Of a stretch of DNA of 12,413 bases, positions 1-5,999 are shown in pieces. This DNA is from an uncultured Collinsella sp. GTDB lineage: Bacteria > Actinomycetota > Coriobacteriia > Coriobacteriales > Coriobacteriaceae. The position numbers were made by a program, and so were the translations under genes. A model generated the notes under the pieces. That model searched no databases, had not been told where the DNA came from, and saw only the letters and a program-made list of their open reading frames with translations. Position 1 is the first letter of the stretch, and every line of letters starts with the position of its first letter. The stretch covers positions 1 through 12,413 of the forward strand of contig CATYZI010000049.1 in NCBI GenBank assembly GCA_958415625.1. The letters run 5' to 3'.

Positions 1-48
1 GCTGCGGGAACGGCCTATTAGCTCAATGTGTTCGGCTGAGATCGGAAA

Positions 49-588
49 TCAACCCCCAGCAACTATGCGAACTATCTTGCCCGCATAAAACATTTCCTGC
101 TGAAATCGTACGAGATTGGCGCTCACATTATTGGTGCACCAGATTTCAACGTTTTTATGGCCATCAATTTCGTCGGCAAGGTGCTTAATAGCAATATCGG
201 ACACGCCGCTTTCAACCTCAGCGAACATCTCGATCATGCGAACGTCGAGCTCTGCCCTGTACTCCTCGTAGCCAAATTCCTCCTCTCGATGGCTTAAGTC
301 GCTTGGAAAGACTGATTGAGTAAATGATTCTTTCAAATCGCTAAGAGACTGGTAGCCCAATCGATTGCAGAAACGACGAACAGCGGAACGGGTCACGAAT
401 GCATCGCGGGTTATTGCGGCAACATTGATTTCGCTCGAACGCCTAATGTGAGCGACGAGATATCGAGCGATGGCGGCATCGTTTGACCCAAACTCGCTGT
501 TGATGATGGAGCTAATGCGATTGAGCACATCGAAGTCATTGATATTCACGTGATCCCTCTTTCCGCTCTCCTCGAAATCATAGTTCAT
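49..588 (-). CDS. RpiR/MurR-family transcriptional regulator, cut short in the SIS domain
   Basis: A sugar-phosphate-responsive DNA-binding regulator of 179 residues. The N-terminal RpiR helix-turn-helix spans about residues 20-90, with the typical segment VTRSAVRRFCNRLGY at 65-79. The sugar-phosphate-binding SIS domain begins near residue 130 (HKNVEIWCTNNVSANLV). Family members are usually about 250-300 residues, so most of the SIS domain is missing. The TGA at 49-51 is followed in the same frame by 16 open codons to the window edge, which suggests a nonsense mutation in a longer gene. The ATG at 588 has no clear ribosome binding site. An in-frame GTG at 549 (residue 14) follows GGAAAGAGGG at 5-nt spacing and fits the family N-terminus better. 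The gene diverges from the GH1/PTS operon, its likely target. It may be a pseudogene; the family assignment is firm. Confidence 0.8.
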   Translation of the reverse strand: MNYDFEESGKRDHVNINDFDVLNRISSIINSEFGSNDAAIARYLVAHIRRSSEINVAAITRDAFVTRSAVRRFCNRLGYQSLSDLKESFTQSVFPSDLSHREEEFGYEEYRAELDVRMIEMFAEVESGVSDIAIKHLADEIDGHKNVEIWCTNNVSANLVRFQQEMFYAGKIVRIVAGG

Positions 589-591
589 TTA

Positions 592-633
592 TTGAATCAA
601 ACAGCTTTGGTCGTTCTCCTATGATTCAAATCA
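592..633. promoter_or_regulatory. Candidate operator between the divergent regulator and glycosidase
   Basis: TTGAATCA at 592-599 is repeated in inverted orientation as TGATTCAA at 622-629, with 22 bp between. The right copy is also part of the palindrome TGATT-CA-AATCA (622-633). It overlaps TATGAT (620-625), which could be a -10 element for the rightward operon, although I see no good -35 for it. A palindrome pair in a 112-bp divergent intergenic gap next to an RpiR gene suggests the regulator's binding site. This is inference from position and symmetry. Confidence 0.45.
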
Positions 634-700
634 GTTGACGTCATCTTAATCGTAATTCCGCCACACGTATCCACCGTGTTGAATGATGGAAAGGGGATTC

Positions 701-2119
701 ATGGGCAACGTGAACAACATGACGTTTCTCTGGGGTTCCGCCACGGCGTCTTATCAGTGCGAGGGTGCCTGGAACGAAGACGGCAAAGGCCTTGGCGAGT
801 GGGATTTCTTTAGCCACACAAGCAATAAGAACATCAACCATGTTGACGGTGATGTATCTTGCGACTTCTACCATCGCTATGAAGAAGATATCCGCATGAT
901 GAAAGAAGGCGGACAAAACACCTATCGCTTCTCTCTTTCATGGAGTCGAATCATCCCCACGGGTATCGGCGAAGTGAATGAAGAGGGTATCGATTTTTAT
1001 AATCGGGTCATTGATTGCTGCCTCGAAAATGGCATAGAGCCCAACGTTACGCTGTTCCATTACGATCTGCCATTCACGCTTGCTTGCAAAGGCGGATGGC
1101 TGAACAATGACATGGCAGAGTGGTTCTGCAAATACGCCAAGATTTGCTTTGAGCGCTTTGGAGACCGCGTCAAAATCTGGGCTACCGTTAACGAGCCGCA
1201 TTTCTACAGCTACTGCGTAAACATGTTGGGCAACTATCCCCCCAATCGATCGCTCGACGTTCAGTCGTACATGCAGTTTCAGTACAACCTGATGCGCGCA
1301 AGCGCACTCGCAGTCCGAACATATCGTCAAATGGGCTACGACGGCATCATCGGCGCCGTCCACGATGGCGGCGTTGTCGAACTCGACCCGGCAACCGAGC
1401 ACCCTGATGACGTATTTCGATACGCAGACTTTTTCGCCAATCGCATGATTCTGGCACCAGCGCTTCAGGGTCAACTGCCGCCAGAAATGGACGAAATCCT
1501 TGAAAAACTTGGCGTCTCGCTCTATCGATCCCCAAATGACGTAGAAGAATTCAGAGACGGTAAAGTCGATTTTATTGGACTCAACGTGTATTGCCGAGAG
1601 TATGTAACCGACTGGCACGGTGGAGAGCTTGCCGTTTCGGCGAACAATAAGGGCGGTTCGAGCAAAAAGGTCGAAGGAAAATGCATTGCGCCCTTGTTTG
1701 AAAGCGCCCGCGACAGCAATGTTCCCCGCAATAAATGGGGCCGCGAAATACTCCCAGGTTGCATGTATTCAACCATCATGGATGTCCACGAGCGCTATGA
1801 CGCGCCCCGCATCTTTATTACGGAAAACGGACATGGCGCCTATGAGCAACCAGACGCAGACGGAATGATCCACGATGATGACCGCATCGAGCTTCTGGGC
1901 CAGTTCATCGAGCACATGATGAGGGCTAAGCGCGACGGCGCGCGCGTTGAGGGCTACTGCCTCTGGTCGACGATGGATCTGTATAGCTGGATCAACGGCT
2001 ACGAAAAACGATACGGACTTGTCCATATCGACTTCGAAAACAATCTGGAGCGCACCCCCAAAAAGAGCTGGTATTGGTACCGAGACCTTATCTCGAAGTA
2101 TCAGGAGCAGGAAGGTTAG
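701..2119 (+). CDS. GH1 6-phospho-beta-glycosidase, LacG-like
   Basis: A cytoplasmic hydrolase cleaving 6-phospho-beta-glycosides delivered by the PTS; 472 residues from the ATG at 701. That start is chosen because GGAAAGGGG precedes it and the protein then begins just before the family FLWGSATASYQCEG segment. ATGs at 683 and 686 lack a ribosome binding site. The acid/base Glu is E165 (TVNEP) and the nucleophile is E375 (ITENG). The C-terminal phosphate-binding signature S429-W430 ... K436-R-Y438 (YSWINGYEKRYG) matches the Ser/Lys/Tyr triad of lactococcal 6-phospho-beta-galactosidase LacG, including the Trp after the Ser. Plain beta-glucosidases have Glu at the Ser position. The gene is followed after 9 nt by the EIIBC gene. 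Phospho-sugar specificity is well supported; galactoside versus glucoside preference is not settled. Confidence 0.92.
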   Translation: MGNVNNMTFLWGSATASYQCEGAWNEDGKGLGEWDFFSHTSNKNINHVDGDVSCDFYHRYEEDIRMMKEGGQNTYRFSLSWSRIIPTGIGEVNEEGIDFYNRVIDCCLENGIEPNVTLFHYDLPFTLACKGGWLNNDMAEWFCKYAKICFERFGDRVKIWATVNEPHFYSYCVNMLGNYPPNRSLDVQSYMQFQYNLMRASALAVRTYRQMGYDGIIGAVHDGGVVELDPATEHPDDVFRYADFFANRMILAPALQGQLPPEMDEILEKLGVSLYRSPNDVEEFRDGKVDFIGLNVYCREYVTDWHGGELAVSANNKGGSSKKVEGKCIAPLFESARDSNVPRNKWGREILPGCMYSTIMDVHERYDAPRIFITENGHGAYEQPDADGMIHDDDRIELLGQFIEHMMRAKRDGARVEGYCLWSTMDLYSWINGYEKRYGLVHIDFENNLERTPKKSWYWYRDLISKYQEQEG

Positions 2120-2128
2120 GAGAAAGAG

Positions 2129-3529
2129 ATGAAATATCAGGCAATGTCCGAAACAGTCCTAAAGGCTGTTGGCGGCAAAGAGAACATTACATCGGTAACT
2201 CATTGTGCGACGCGCCTTCGCATCGACGCACGAGACACCTCGATCATCGATCTCCAGCTCGCCAAATCGGCCGATCAGGCGCTCGGGGCAGTAGTCAGCG
2301 GTGGCCAGCTTCAGGTGATCATCGGCCCCAACGTCACCGAGGCTTACAACGACTTCCTCGACTTCGCGGGAATCGAAGTCGGCGGTGGCACGGTTGCCGA
2401 CGATGCCCAAACCGCCAAAGACCTTGCAGAAGGCATTAAAAGCGGTAACACCGCCATGGGCTTGATTGAGAAATTCGGGAACGTCTCTGCACAGGTATTC
2501 ATGCCCATCGTCCCGGCGCTCATCGTTGGCGGACTCATTCTTTCGATCAAGAATCTCCTGGTCAATTATTGCGGATTGAGCACCGATAGCGGAACCGCCC
2601 AGGTCCTGTTGGCGATCTTTAGCGCTTCGTTTAGCTTCTTACCCGTTTATCTTGGTTATCAGCTCGCGGCCGTCATGAAGATGCAGCCCATCATGGGCGC
2701 ATTGCTGGGCGCGATCATGATCAGCTCGTCCATTAGCGGTGCCGAGGGTCTCGACTTTCTTGGTATTCCCATCCCGACGAACGACTATTCGAGTACGGTA
2801 GTGCCCATCGTACTGGGCGTTGTATTCATGTACTTTGTCGACCGCGGCCTTCAGAAGATTATTCCCGACGTTACCAAACTGTTCTTGAAGCCGCTGCTCA
2901 CCATGATCATCGTCGTGCCCGTCGAGCTTATTATCCTTGGCCCCGCCGGCAGCATGATGGGCTACGCGCTGAGCGATGCCGTCACGTGGCTTATGGACAA
3001 CGTGGCATTTATCGCTACTCCGATCCTGGCAGCCCTTAACCCCTATTTCGTCATGCTCGGTCTCGATAAGGCTTACATCGCAATCGAAGTTACGAGCCTG
3101 GCGCAGCTCGGTTGGGCACCCATTATCTTTGGATTCATCTCGAACCTCTGCATTGGCGGCACGAGCCTCGCCCTGGCAACTGCCATGAAGGGAAACAAAG
3201 AGAAGAGGGGTATGGTCACCACGGTTGCCGTCACCGCACTCTGTGGCGTAACCGAGCCCGCGTTCTACGGTTGCCTCATCGAGCGTCCCCGCCTGCTTGT
3301 CGGCACGGCAATCGGCGCGCTCTGCGCTGGACTCCCTGCAGGCATCTTTGTTCTGAAAGAGTATGTTGCGGGAGCATGCCCCGGCCTTCTTTCGGCACTC
3401 ATCTTTATCGCTCCCGATGGGTCCATGGGTAACTTCGTGCTGGCATGCGTTGTCGCCATCATCGCCATCGTCGTCTCCTTCATCGCTGCACGCGTGATCA
3501 TCAAGAAGAACCCCAGCTATATTGAGTAG
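2129..3529 (+). CDS. PTS EIIBC permease, glucose/beta-glucoside family, no EIIA domain
   Basis: A membrane component of the phosphoenolpyruvate phosphotransferase system that imports and phosphorylates a sugar, probably a beta-glucoside or related disaccharide; 466 residues. The EIIB domain covers about residues 1-80, with phosphocysteine C26 in VTHCATRLRI. A linker follows, then a hydrophobic EIIC domain at about 105-460 with the conserved G373-V-T-E-P motif followed by AFYG. BglF/BglP-type proteins carry a C-terminal EIIA and exceed 600 residues; here the protein ends after EIIC, and no EIIA gene lies in the window. Phosphate must therefore come from an EIIA encoded elsewhere. The gene starts 9 nt after the glycosidase with AGGAG upstream, so the two are one operon. 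An intrinsic terminator follows at 3631-3665. Substrate is inferred from the GH1 partner. Confidence 0.92.
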   Translation: MKYQAMSETVLKAVGGKENITSVTHCATRLRIDARDTSIIDLQLAKSADQALGAVVSGGQLQVIIGPNVTEAYNDFLDFAGIEVGGGTVADDAQTAKDLAEGIKSGNTAMGLIEKFGNVSAQVFMPIVPALIVGGLILSIKNLLVNYCGLSTDSGTAQVLLAIFSASFSFLPVYLGYQLAAVMKMQPIMGALLGAIMISSSISGAEGLDFLGIPIPTNDYSSTVVPIVLGVVFMYFVDRGLQKIIPDVTKLFLKPLLTMIIVVPVELIILGPAGSMMGYALSDAVTWLMDNVAFIATPILAALNPYFVMLGLDKAYIAIEVTSLAQLGWAPIIFGFISNLCIGGTSLALATAMKGNKEKRGMVTTVAVTALCGVTEPAFYGCLIERPRLLVGTAIGALCAGLPAGIFVLKEYVAGACPGLLSALIFIAPDGSMGNFVLACVVAIIAIVVSFIAARVIIKKNPSYIE

Positions 3530-3630
3530 ATGCCCGCTGTTTGCATTGGGGACATCCTCGGCAGACCATTAGCAAGAACCCAAGAAGTTCCTTAGGAGCT
3601 CGATTAATCCATTCGGATTCCTGAGGCACA

Positions 3631-3671
3631 AACGGCCCCGATTCCACAATGAAATCGGGGCCGTTGTTTCT
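3631..3671 (+). terminator. Intrinsic terminator of the GH1/PTS operon
   Basis: A perfect 13-bp GC-rich inverted repeat (arms AACGGCCCCGATT at 3631-3643 and its complement at 3653-3665) closes a 9-nt loop and is followed by GTTTCT. It lies about 100 bp after the EIIBC stop codon, and no other plus-strand gene intervenes. Confidence 0.85.
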
Positions 3672-3724
3672 AAAGCCGTCGATAGACAATCGGTGTTTAC
3701 CTTAGCTCCCTATCCAAGTTAATT

Positions 3725-3786
3725 ATCCACGCTCGTTCTCCGGTCGGGAGATTTTCTTCGCTCGCGTATCCAGAAATCCACGCTCG
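3725..3786. repeat. Direct repeat of ATCCACGCTCG
   Basis: The 11-mer ATCCACGCTCG occurs at 3725-3735 and again at 3776-3786, 51 bp apart, in non-coding DNA. In the minus-strand open stretch both copies read as Glu-Arg-Gly. It could be part of an interspersed repeat family or of a gene relic. Confidence 0.5.
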
Positions 3787-3822
3787 AGCAGGACATCCAG
3801 ATCCGCGCCCGCCCTTGTCTCG

Positions 3823-3947
3823 ATCTGCAACAGCAAGAGGCCTATTCCGCTTCTACATGTTACAGATCAAGATATTCCTAAAACACCCTAAGTTTCATCT
3901 CAATCTGTAACAGTTAGATGCCGAATATCGGTCTTGGTGTTACAGAT
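3823..3947. repeat. Two tandem 45-nt hairpin units with ATCTGTAACA arms
   Basis: Unit 1 is 3823-3867 and unit 2 is 3903-3947. Each begins with ATCTGYAACA and ends with TGTTACAGAT, with exactly 25 nt between the arms. In both, a 3-by-3 internal loop is followed by a second AGA/TCT pairing. Unit 2 continues into CCGA-ATA-TCGG; unit 1 has AGAGGC against GCTTCT. The inner sequences differ while the fold is kept, which suggests a REP/BIME-like intergenic element or a structured RNA. Confidence 0.6.
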
Positions 3948-4022
3948 TTAGACAAACTGGAGGACGAGACAAACCAAAAACGGGATGGGCGCTAACCCGA
4001 TGGCGCACCACCTAAATAGAAA

Positions 4023-4053
4023 CGGGCTCTGTCCCATATAGAGACAGAGCCCG
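4023..4053 (-). terminator. Intrinsic terminator of tRNA-Thr
   Basis: A perfect 11-bp stem (CGGGCTCTGTC at 4023-4033 with its complement at 4043-4053) and a 9-nt loop. On the minus strand it is followed by TTTCTATTT. It starts 9 nt beyond the encoded CCA end of the tRNA. Confidence 0.85.
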
Positions 4054-4062
4054 AAACTCTCA

Positions 4063-4137
4063 TGGAGCCAGTGACAGGAATCGAACCCGCAACCCACTGA
4101 TTACAAATCAGTTGCGCTACCGTTGCGCCACACTGGC
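4063..4137 (-). tRNA. tRNA-Thr (anticodon UGU)
   Basis: The minus strand folds into a full cloverleaf. The acceptor GCCAGTG pairs with CACTGGC, the D stem is GCGC/GCGC, and the anticodon stem ACTGA/TCAGT holds the loop TTTGTAA (anticodon TGT, reading ACA and related Thr codons). The T arm is GCGGG-TTCGATT-CCTGT, the discriminator is U, and the 3' CCA is encoded at 4063-4065. The body is 72 nt plus CCA. A promoter lies about 30 nt upstream and an intrinsic terminator follows directly, so it is a single-gene transcription unit. Confidence 0.97.
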
Positions 4138-4167
4138 ACACTTGGCGCTTTCGCGCGAAGCCTGTTT

Positions 4168-4196
4168 AGGATAAAGGAATTGAGGACGGGGCGCAA
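4168..4196 (-). promoter_or_regulatory. Predicted sigma-70-type promoter of tRNA-Thr
   Basis: On the minus strand TTGCGC (4191-4196) and TATCCT (4168-4173) are separated by exactly 17 bp and lie about 30 bp upstream of the mature tRNA 5' end. The boxes are imperfect, but the spacing and position fit. Confidence 0.5.
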
Positions 4197-4228
4197 CAGG
4201 CCCTTCGACCGACCACATCTCAAAAACC

Positions 4229-4288
4229 GTTCGTCAGAACGAACAGTTTTATCTGTTCGTCAAAACATAAACCTATTCGTTTTGACAG
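4229..4288. repeat. Array of GTTCGT palindromes upstream of tRNA-Thr
   Basis: GTTCGT (4229-4234) and ACGAAC (4239-4244) form one palindrome. ACGAACAG (4239-4246) and CTGTTCGT (4253-4260) form a second with a 6-nt spacer. GTCAAAAC (4259-4266) and GTTTTGAC (4279-4286) form a third inverted pair, overlapping a further ATTCGT (4275-4280). The overlapping layout resembles a cluster of protein-binding sites rather than a terminator. No adjacent gene explains it. Confidence 0.5.
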
Positions 4289-4293
4289 CTGCA

Positions 4294-4321
4294 AACCCGC
4301 AACCCACTGATTACAAATCAG
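4294..4321 (-). repeat. 28-bp exact copy of part of tRNA-Thr
   Basis: Positions 4294-4321 are identical to 4084-4111 and in the same orientation, 210 bp apart. The copied segment covers the anticodon stem-loop, variable region and start of the T arm. The flanks do not form a tRNA: there is no matching acceptor or D arm, so this is a fragment. It may be an att-site-like footprint of a past integration or a local duplication. Confidence 0.75.
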
Positions 4322-4340
4322 CGGGTAGACCAATCTAGGA

Positions 4341-4355
4341 AACGGCTCTCTGCCG
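4341..4355 (-). terminator. Weak possible terminator after rae1
   Basis: On the minus strand CGGC-AGAGA-GCCG is followed by TTTCCT, 9 nt after the stop codon of the NYN nuclease gene. The stem is only 4 bp, so this is a tentative end for the disA operon. No better candidate was seen nearby. Confidence 0.25.
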
Positions 4356-4363
4356 CAACTCCC

Positions 4364-5041
4364 CTACCGTCCGCGCAGGGCCTTGAGCTTGGCCAGGGCA
4401 TCGGGGCTCAGGCGACTGCCCAGGGTCATCTTGATCTGCGGGGCTTCCTCGGCCTCGTGAACGTCGTTGTCGATCTGTTTGATCTCGTCCACCAGCATAC
4501 GGCTCGAGATGCGCGTGACGCCCTTGCCCATGACGACGGCCTGTATTGTGCCGTCACTCGATACCACGGAGCACGCGCGGCCTTCCTCACGCGCCTCGAT
4601 GCAGAGCTTCTGCACCACGGTATCGGCAGAGACGCCCGTCGGCGAGAACTCGATGCGCACGCCGCGGGCCGGTAGGTTGGGGCGCTCGTTGGAGATGTTG
4701 CCCGCGCCGTCGAACACGATCACGGCCTCGTAACGGCCCTGGGCAAACGCCGCGACATCGTTGATAAGCGCAGTACGAGCCATATCGTGGACGTCGCTGG
4801 AATATGGATCGTCGGAATGGTCGTAGACGAGCTTTTCGTAGCGCGGCGTGCAGTGAATCACGTTGTAGCCGTCGACCACCAGCAGCTCGGGCTTATTGGA
4901 GTGCACCGTCGAGACCGGGTCGGCGATGGCCTGCGCAAACGCATTGCCGCCCACGCCATAGGTCGCGGCCGAAACAATCGGCTTGGCCGAGCCCTCGCCA
5001 AAGCGCTTGGCCTTGGACTTGGCGCGGTTCTTCTTGGACAT
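4364..5041 (-). CDS. rae1: NYN-domain endoribonuclease, Rae1/YacP type
   Basis: A PIN-like NYN nuclease of 225 residues. Bacillus Rae1 (YacP) cuts mRNA in the ribosomal A site, and the same role is inferred here. The acidic active-site pattern is intact: D57 in VVDGYNVIH, D111 in VFDG, D140 in GVSADTVVQKL and D163 in SSDG. An N-terminal extension of about 50 residues, basic at first (SKKNRAKSKAKR), precedes the domain and is absent from the roughly 170-residue Bacillus protein. A tail after about residue 190 ends in a basic helix. The ATG lies 3 nt after the rlmB stop, and its ribosome binding site GAGGAG is in the last rlmB codons, so translation is probably coupled. The order rlmB-yacP matches Bacillus subtilis. 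Family is secure; the ribosomal role is by homology. Confidence 0.88.
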   Translation of the reverse strand: MSKKNRAKSKAKRFGEGSAKPIVSAATYGVGGNAFAQAIADPVSTVHSNKPELLVVDGYNVIHCTPRYEKLVYDHSDDPYSSDVHDMARTALINDVAAFAQGRYEAVIVFDGAGNISNERPNLPARGVRIEFSPTGVSADTVVQKLCIEAREEGRACSVVSSDGTIQAVVMGKGVTRISSRMLVDEIKQIDNDVHEAEEAPQIKMTLGSRLSPDALAKLKALRGR

Positions 5042-5044
5042 GCG

Positions 5045-5965
5045 CTACTCCTCCCCCATGAGCTCGCCGGCATTGCGGCGCAGCCACTCAAAGCACAGCG
5101 CGGTGGTCGCCTGGGCCACGTTGAGACTCTCGGTCATGCCGCGCTGGGGAAGCTTGGTCAAAAAGTCGCATTTCTCGAGCACCAGGCGCGAGATGCCGTC
5201 GCCCTCGGAGCCCATGACGAGCGCAACGCGGCCCTCGAAGGGAGCATCCCAGCAGCTGCCCTCGGCGTGCTCGGAAGCACCGCCCACCCAAAAGCCGGCG
5301 GCCTTGAGGTCGTCAAGCGCTCGGGCGATATTAGGAACCTGCGCGATGGGCAGGTGCATGACGGCACCAGCGGAGGTTTTGTAGCTGCCCACGGTCACAC
5401 CGGCGGCGCGCTTGTTGGCAATGATGACGCCCGCTGCGCCCACGACCTCGGCAGAGCGCACGATCGCACCAAAATTGCCATCGTCGGTCACATGGTCGAG
5501 CACGACGACGAGCGCCGGTCCTTCACCCGCGCGATCGAGAATATCGGCGACATCGGCATAGGGGAAATTGCCCACCTCGAGCGCAATGCCCTGGTGAGCG
5601 CCATGGCTCGACAGCGCATCGAGCTGCGTGCGCGGCACATACTTAATGCGGACGTCCGCGGCGTTGAGGTCGTCGACCAGGCGCGACAAGGCGGCATCGC
5701 GCTCCCCGCCCTCGGCGATGAGCGCGCACTTGACGGGAAAGCCGGTACGCAGTGCCTCGGCGGCAGCACGACGACCTTCGATAAACTCGCCCTTGGGAAC
5801 CTGAACGTTGTCGCGGTTGCGATCTCGCTGCGAACGCGCAGCCTGGGCTTGGGAGCGCTCGCGCTGGCCCTTGGGAGTGGCAGCGCGGTCGTTGCGGCGA
5901 ATCGGACGCGAGCCAGAAGCAGCCTGCTTGCCTCCACGCGGTGCACGTTTGCGATTGTCGGCCAT
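5045..5965 (-). CDS. rlmB: 23S rRNA 2'-O-ribose methyltransferase, TrmH/SpoU family (RlmB type)
   Basis: An S-adenosylmethionine-dependent SPOUT methyltransferase; RlmB methylates the 2'-O of a guanosine in 23S rRNA. It has 306 residues. A basic, low-complexity N-terminal tail covers 1-55, and the substrate-binding domain begins at FIEGRRAAAEAL (61-72). The three SpoU motifs follow: DHVTDDGNFGAIVRSA (157-172, with N164 and R170), VMGSEGDGIS (250-259), and LPQRGMTESLNVAQA (272-286, with S280-L-N-V). In motif 1 the usual Asp-Pro-x-Asn reads Asp-Asp-Gly-Asn, a mild deviation. The start has a strong AAGGAGG 7 nt upstream. The gene follows cysS after a 143-bp gap containing a long palindrome, and is tightly linked to rae1. 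The exact rRNA target (or a tRNA target) cannot be decided from sequence. Confidence 0.88.
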   Translation of the reverse strand: MADNRKRAPRGGKQAASGSRPIRRNDRAATPKGQRERSQAQAARSQRDRNRDNVQVPKGEFIEGRRAAAEALRTGFPVKCALIAEGGERDAALSRLVDDLNAADVRIKYVPRTQLDALSSHGAHQGIALEVGNFPYADVADILDRAGEGPALVVVLDHVTDDGNFGAIVRSAEVVGAAGVIIANKRAAGVTVGSYKTSAGAVMHLPIAQVPNIARALDDLKAAGFWVGGASEHAEGSCWDAPFEGRVALVMGSEGDGISRLVLEKCDFLTKLPQRGMTESLNVAQATTALCFEWLRRNAGELMGEE

Positions 5966-5999
5966 AAAACGGCCTCCTTAAATAGATAACGAACAAGAA

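Larger units (their letters stand above)
3530..4062. other. Intergenic region between convergent PTS operon and tRNA-Thr
   Basis: No complete gene is visible in these roughly 530 bp. They hold the PTS operon terminator (3631-3665), a duplicated 11-bp motif (3725-3735 and 3776-3786), two 45-nt hairpin units (3823-3947) and the tRNA terminator (4023-4053). A minus-strand stretch without stops (about 3867 to the TAA at 3723-3725) has no good start codon. Confidence 0.6.

Noticed and set aside
635..640. TTGACG as a -35 box for the GH1 operon
   Set aside because: No acceptable -10 is found at 16-18 bp; nearby TAAT sequences are only 4-12 bp away.
938..1618. Minus-strand open frame of 226 codons inside the GH1 gene
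   Set aside because: It lies wholly opposite a glycosidase with intact catalytic residues and has no ribosome binding site or recognisable domain.
4294..4336. Second tRNA-Thr gene
   Set aside because: Only 28 bp match the real tRNA; there is no D arm, complete T loop or acceptor stem.
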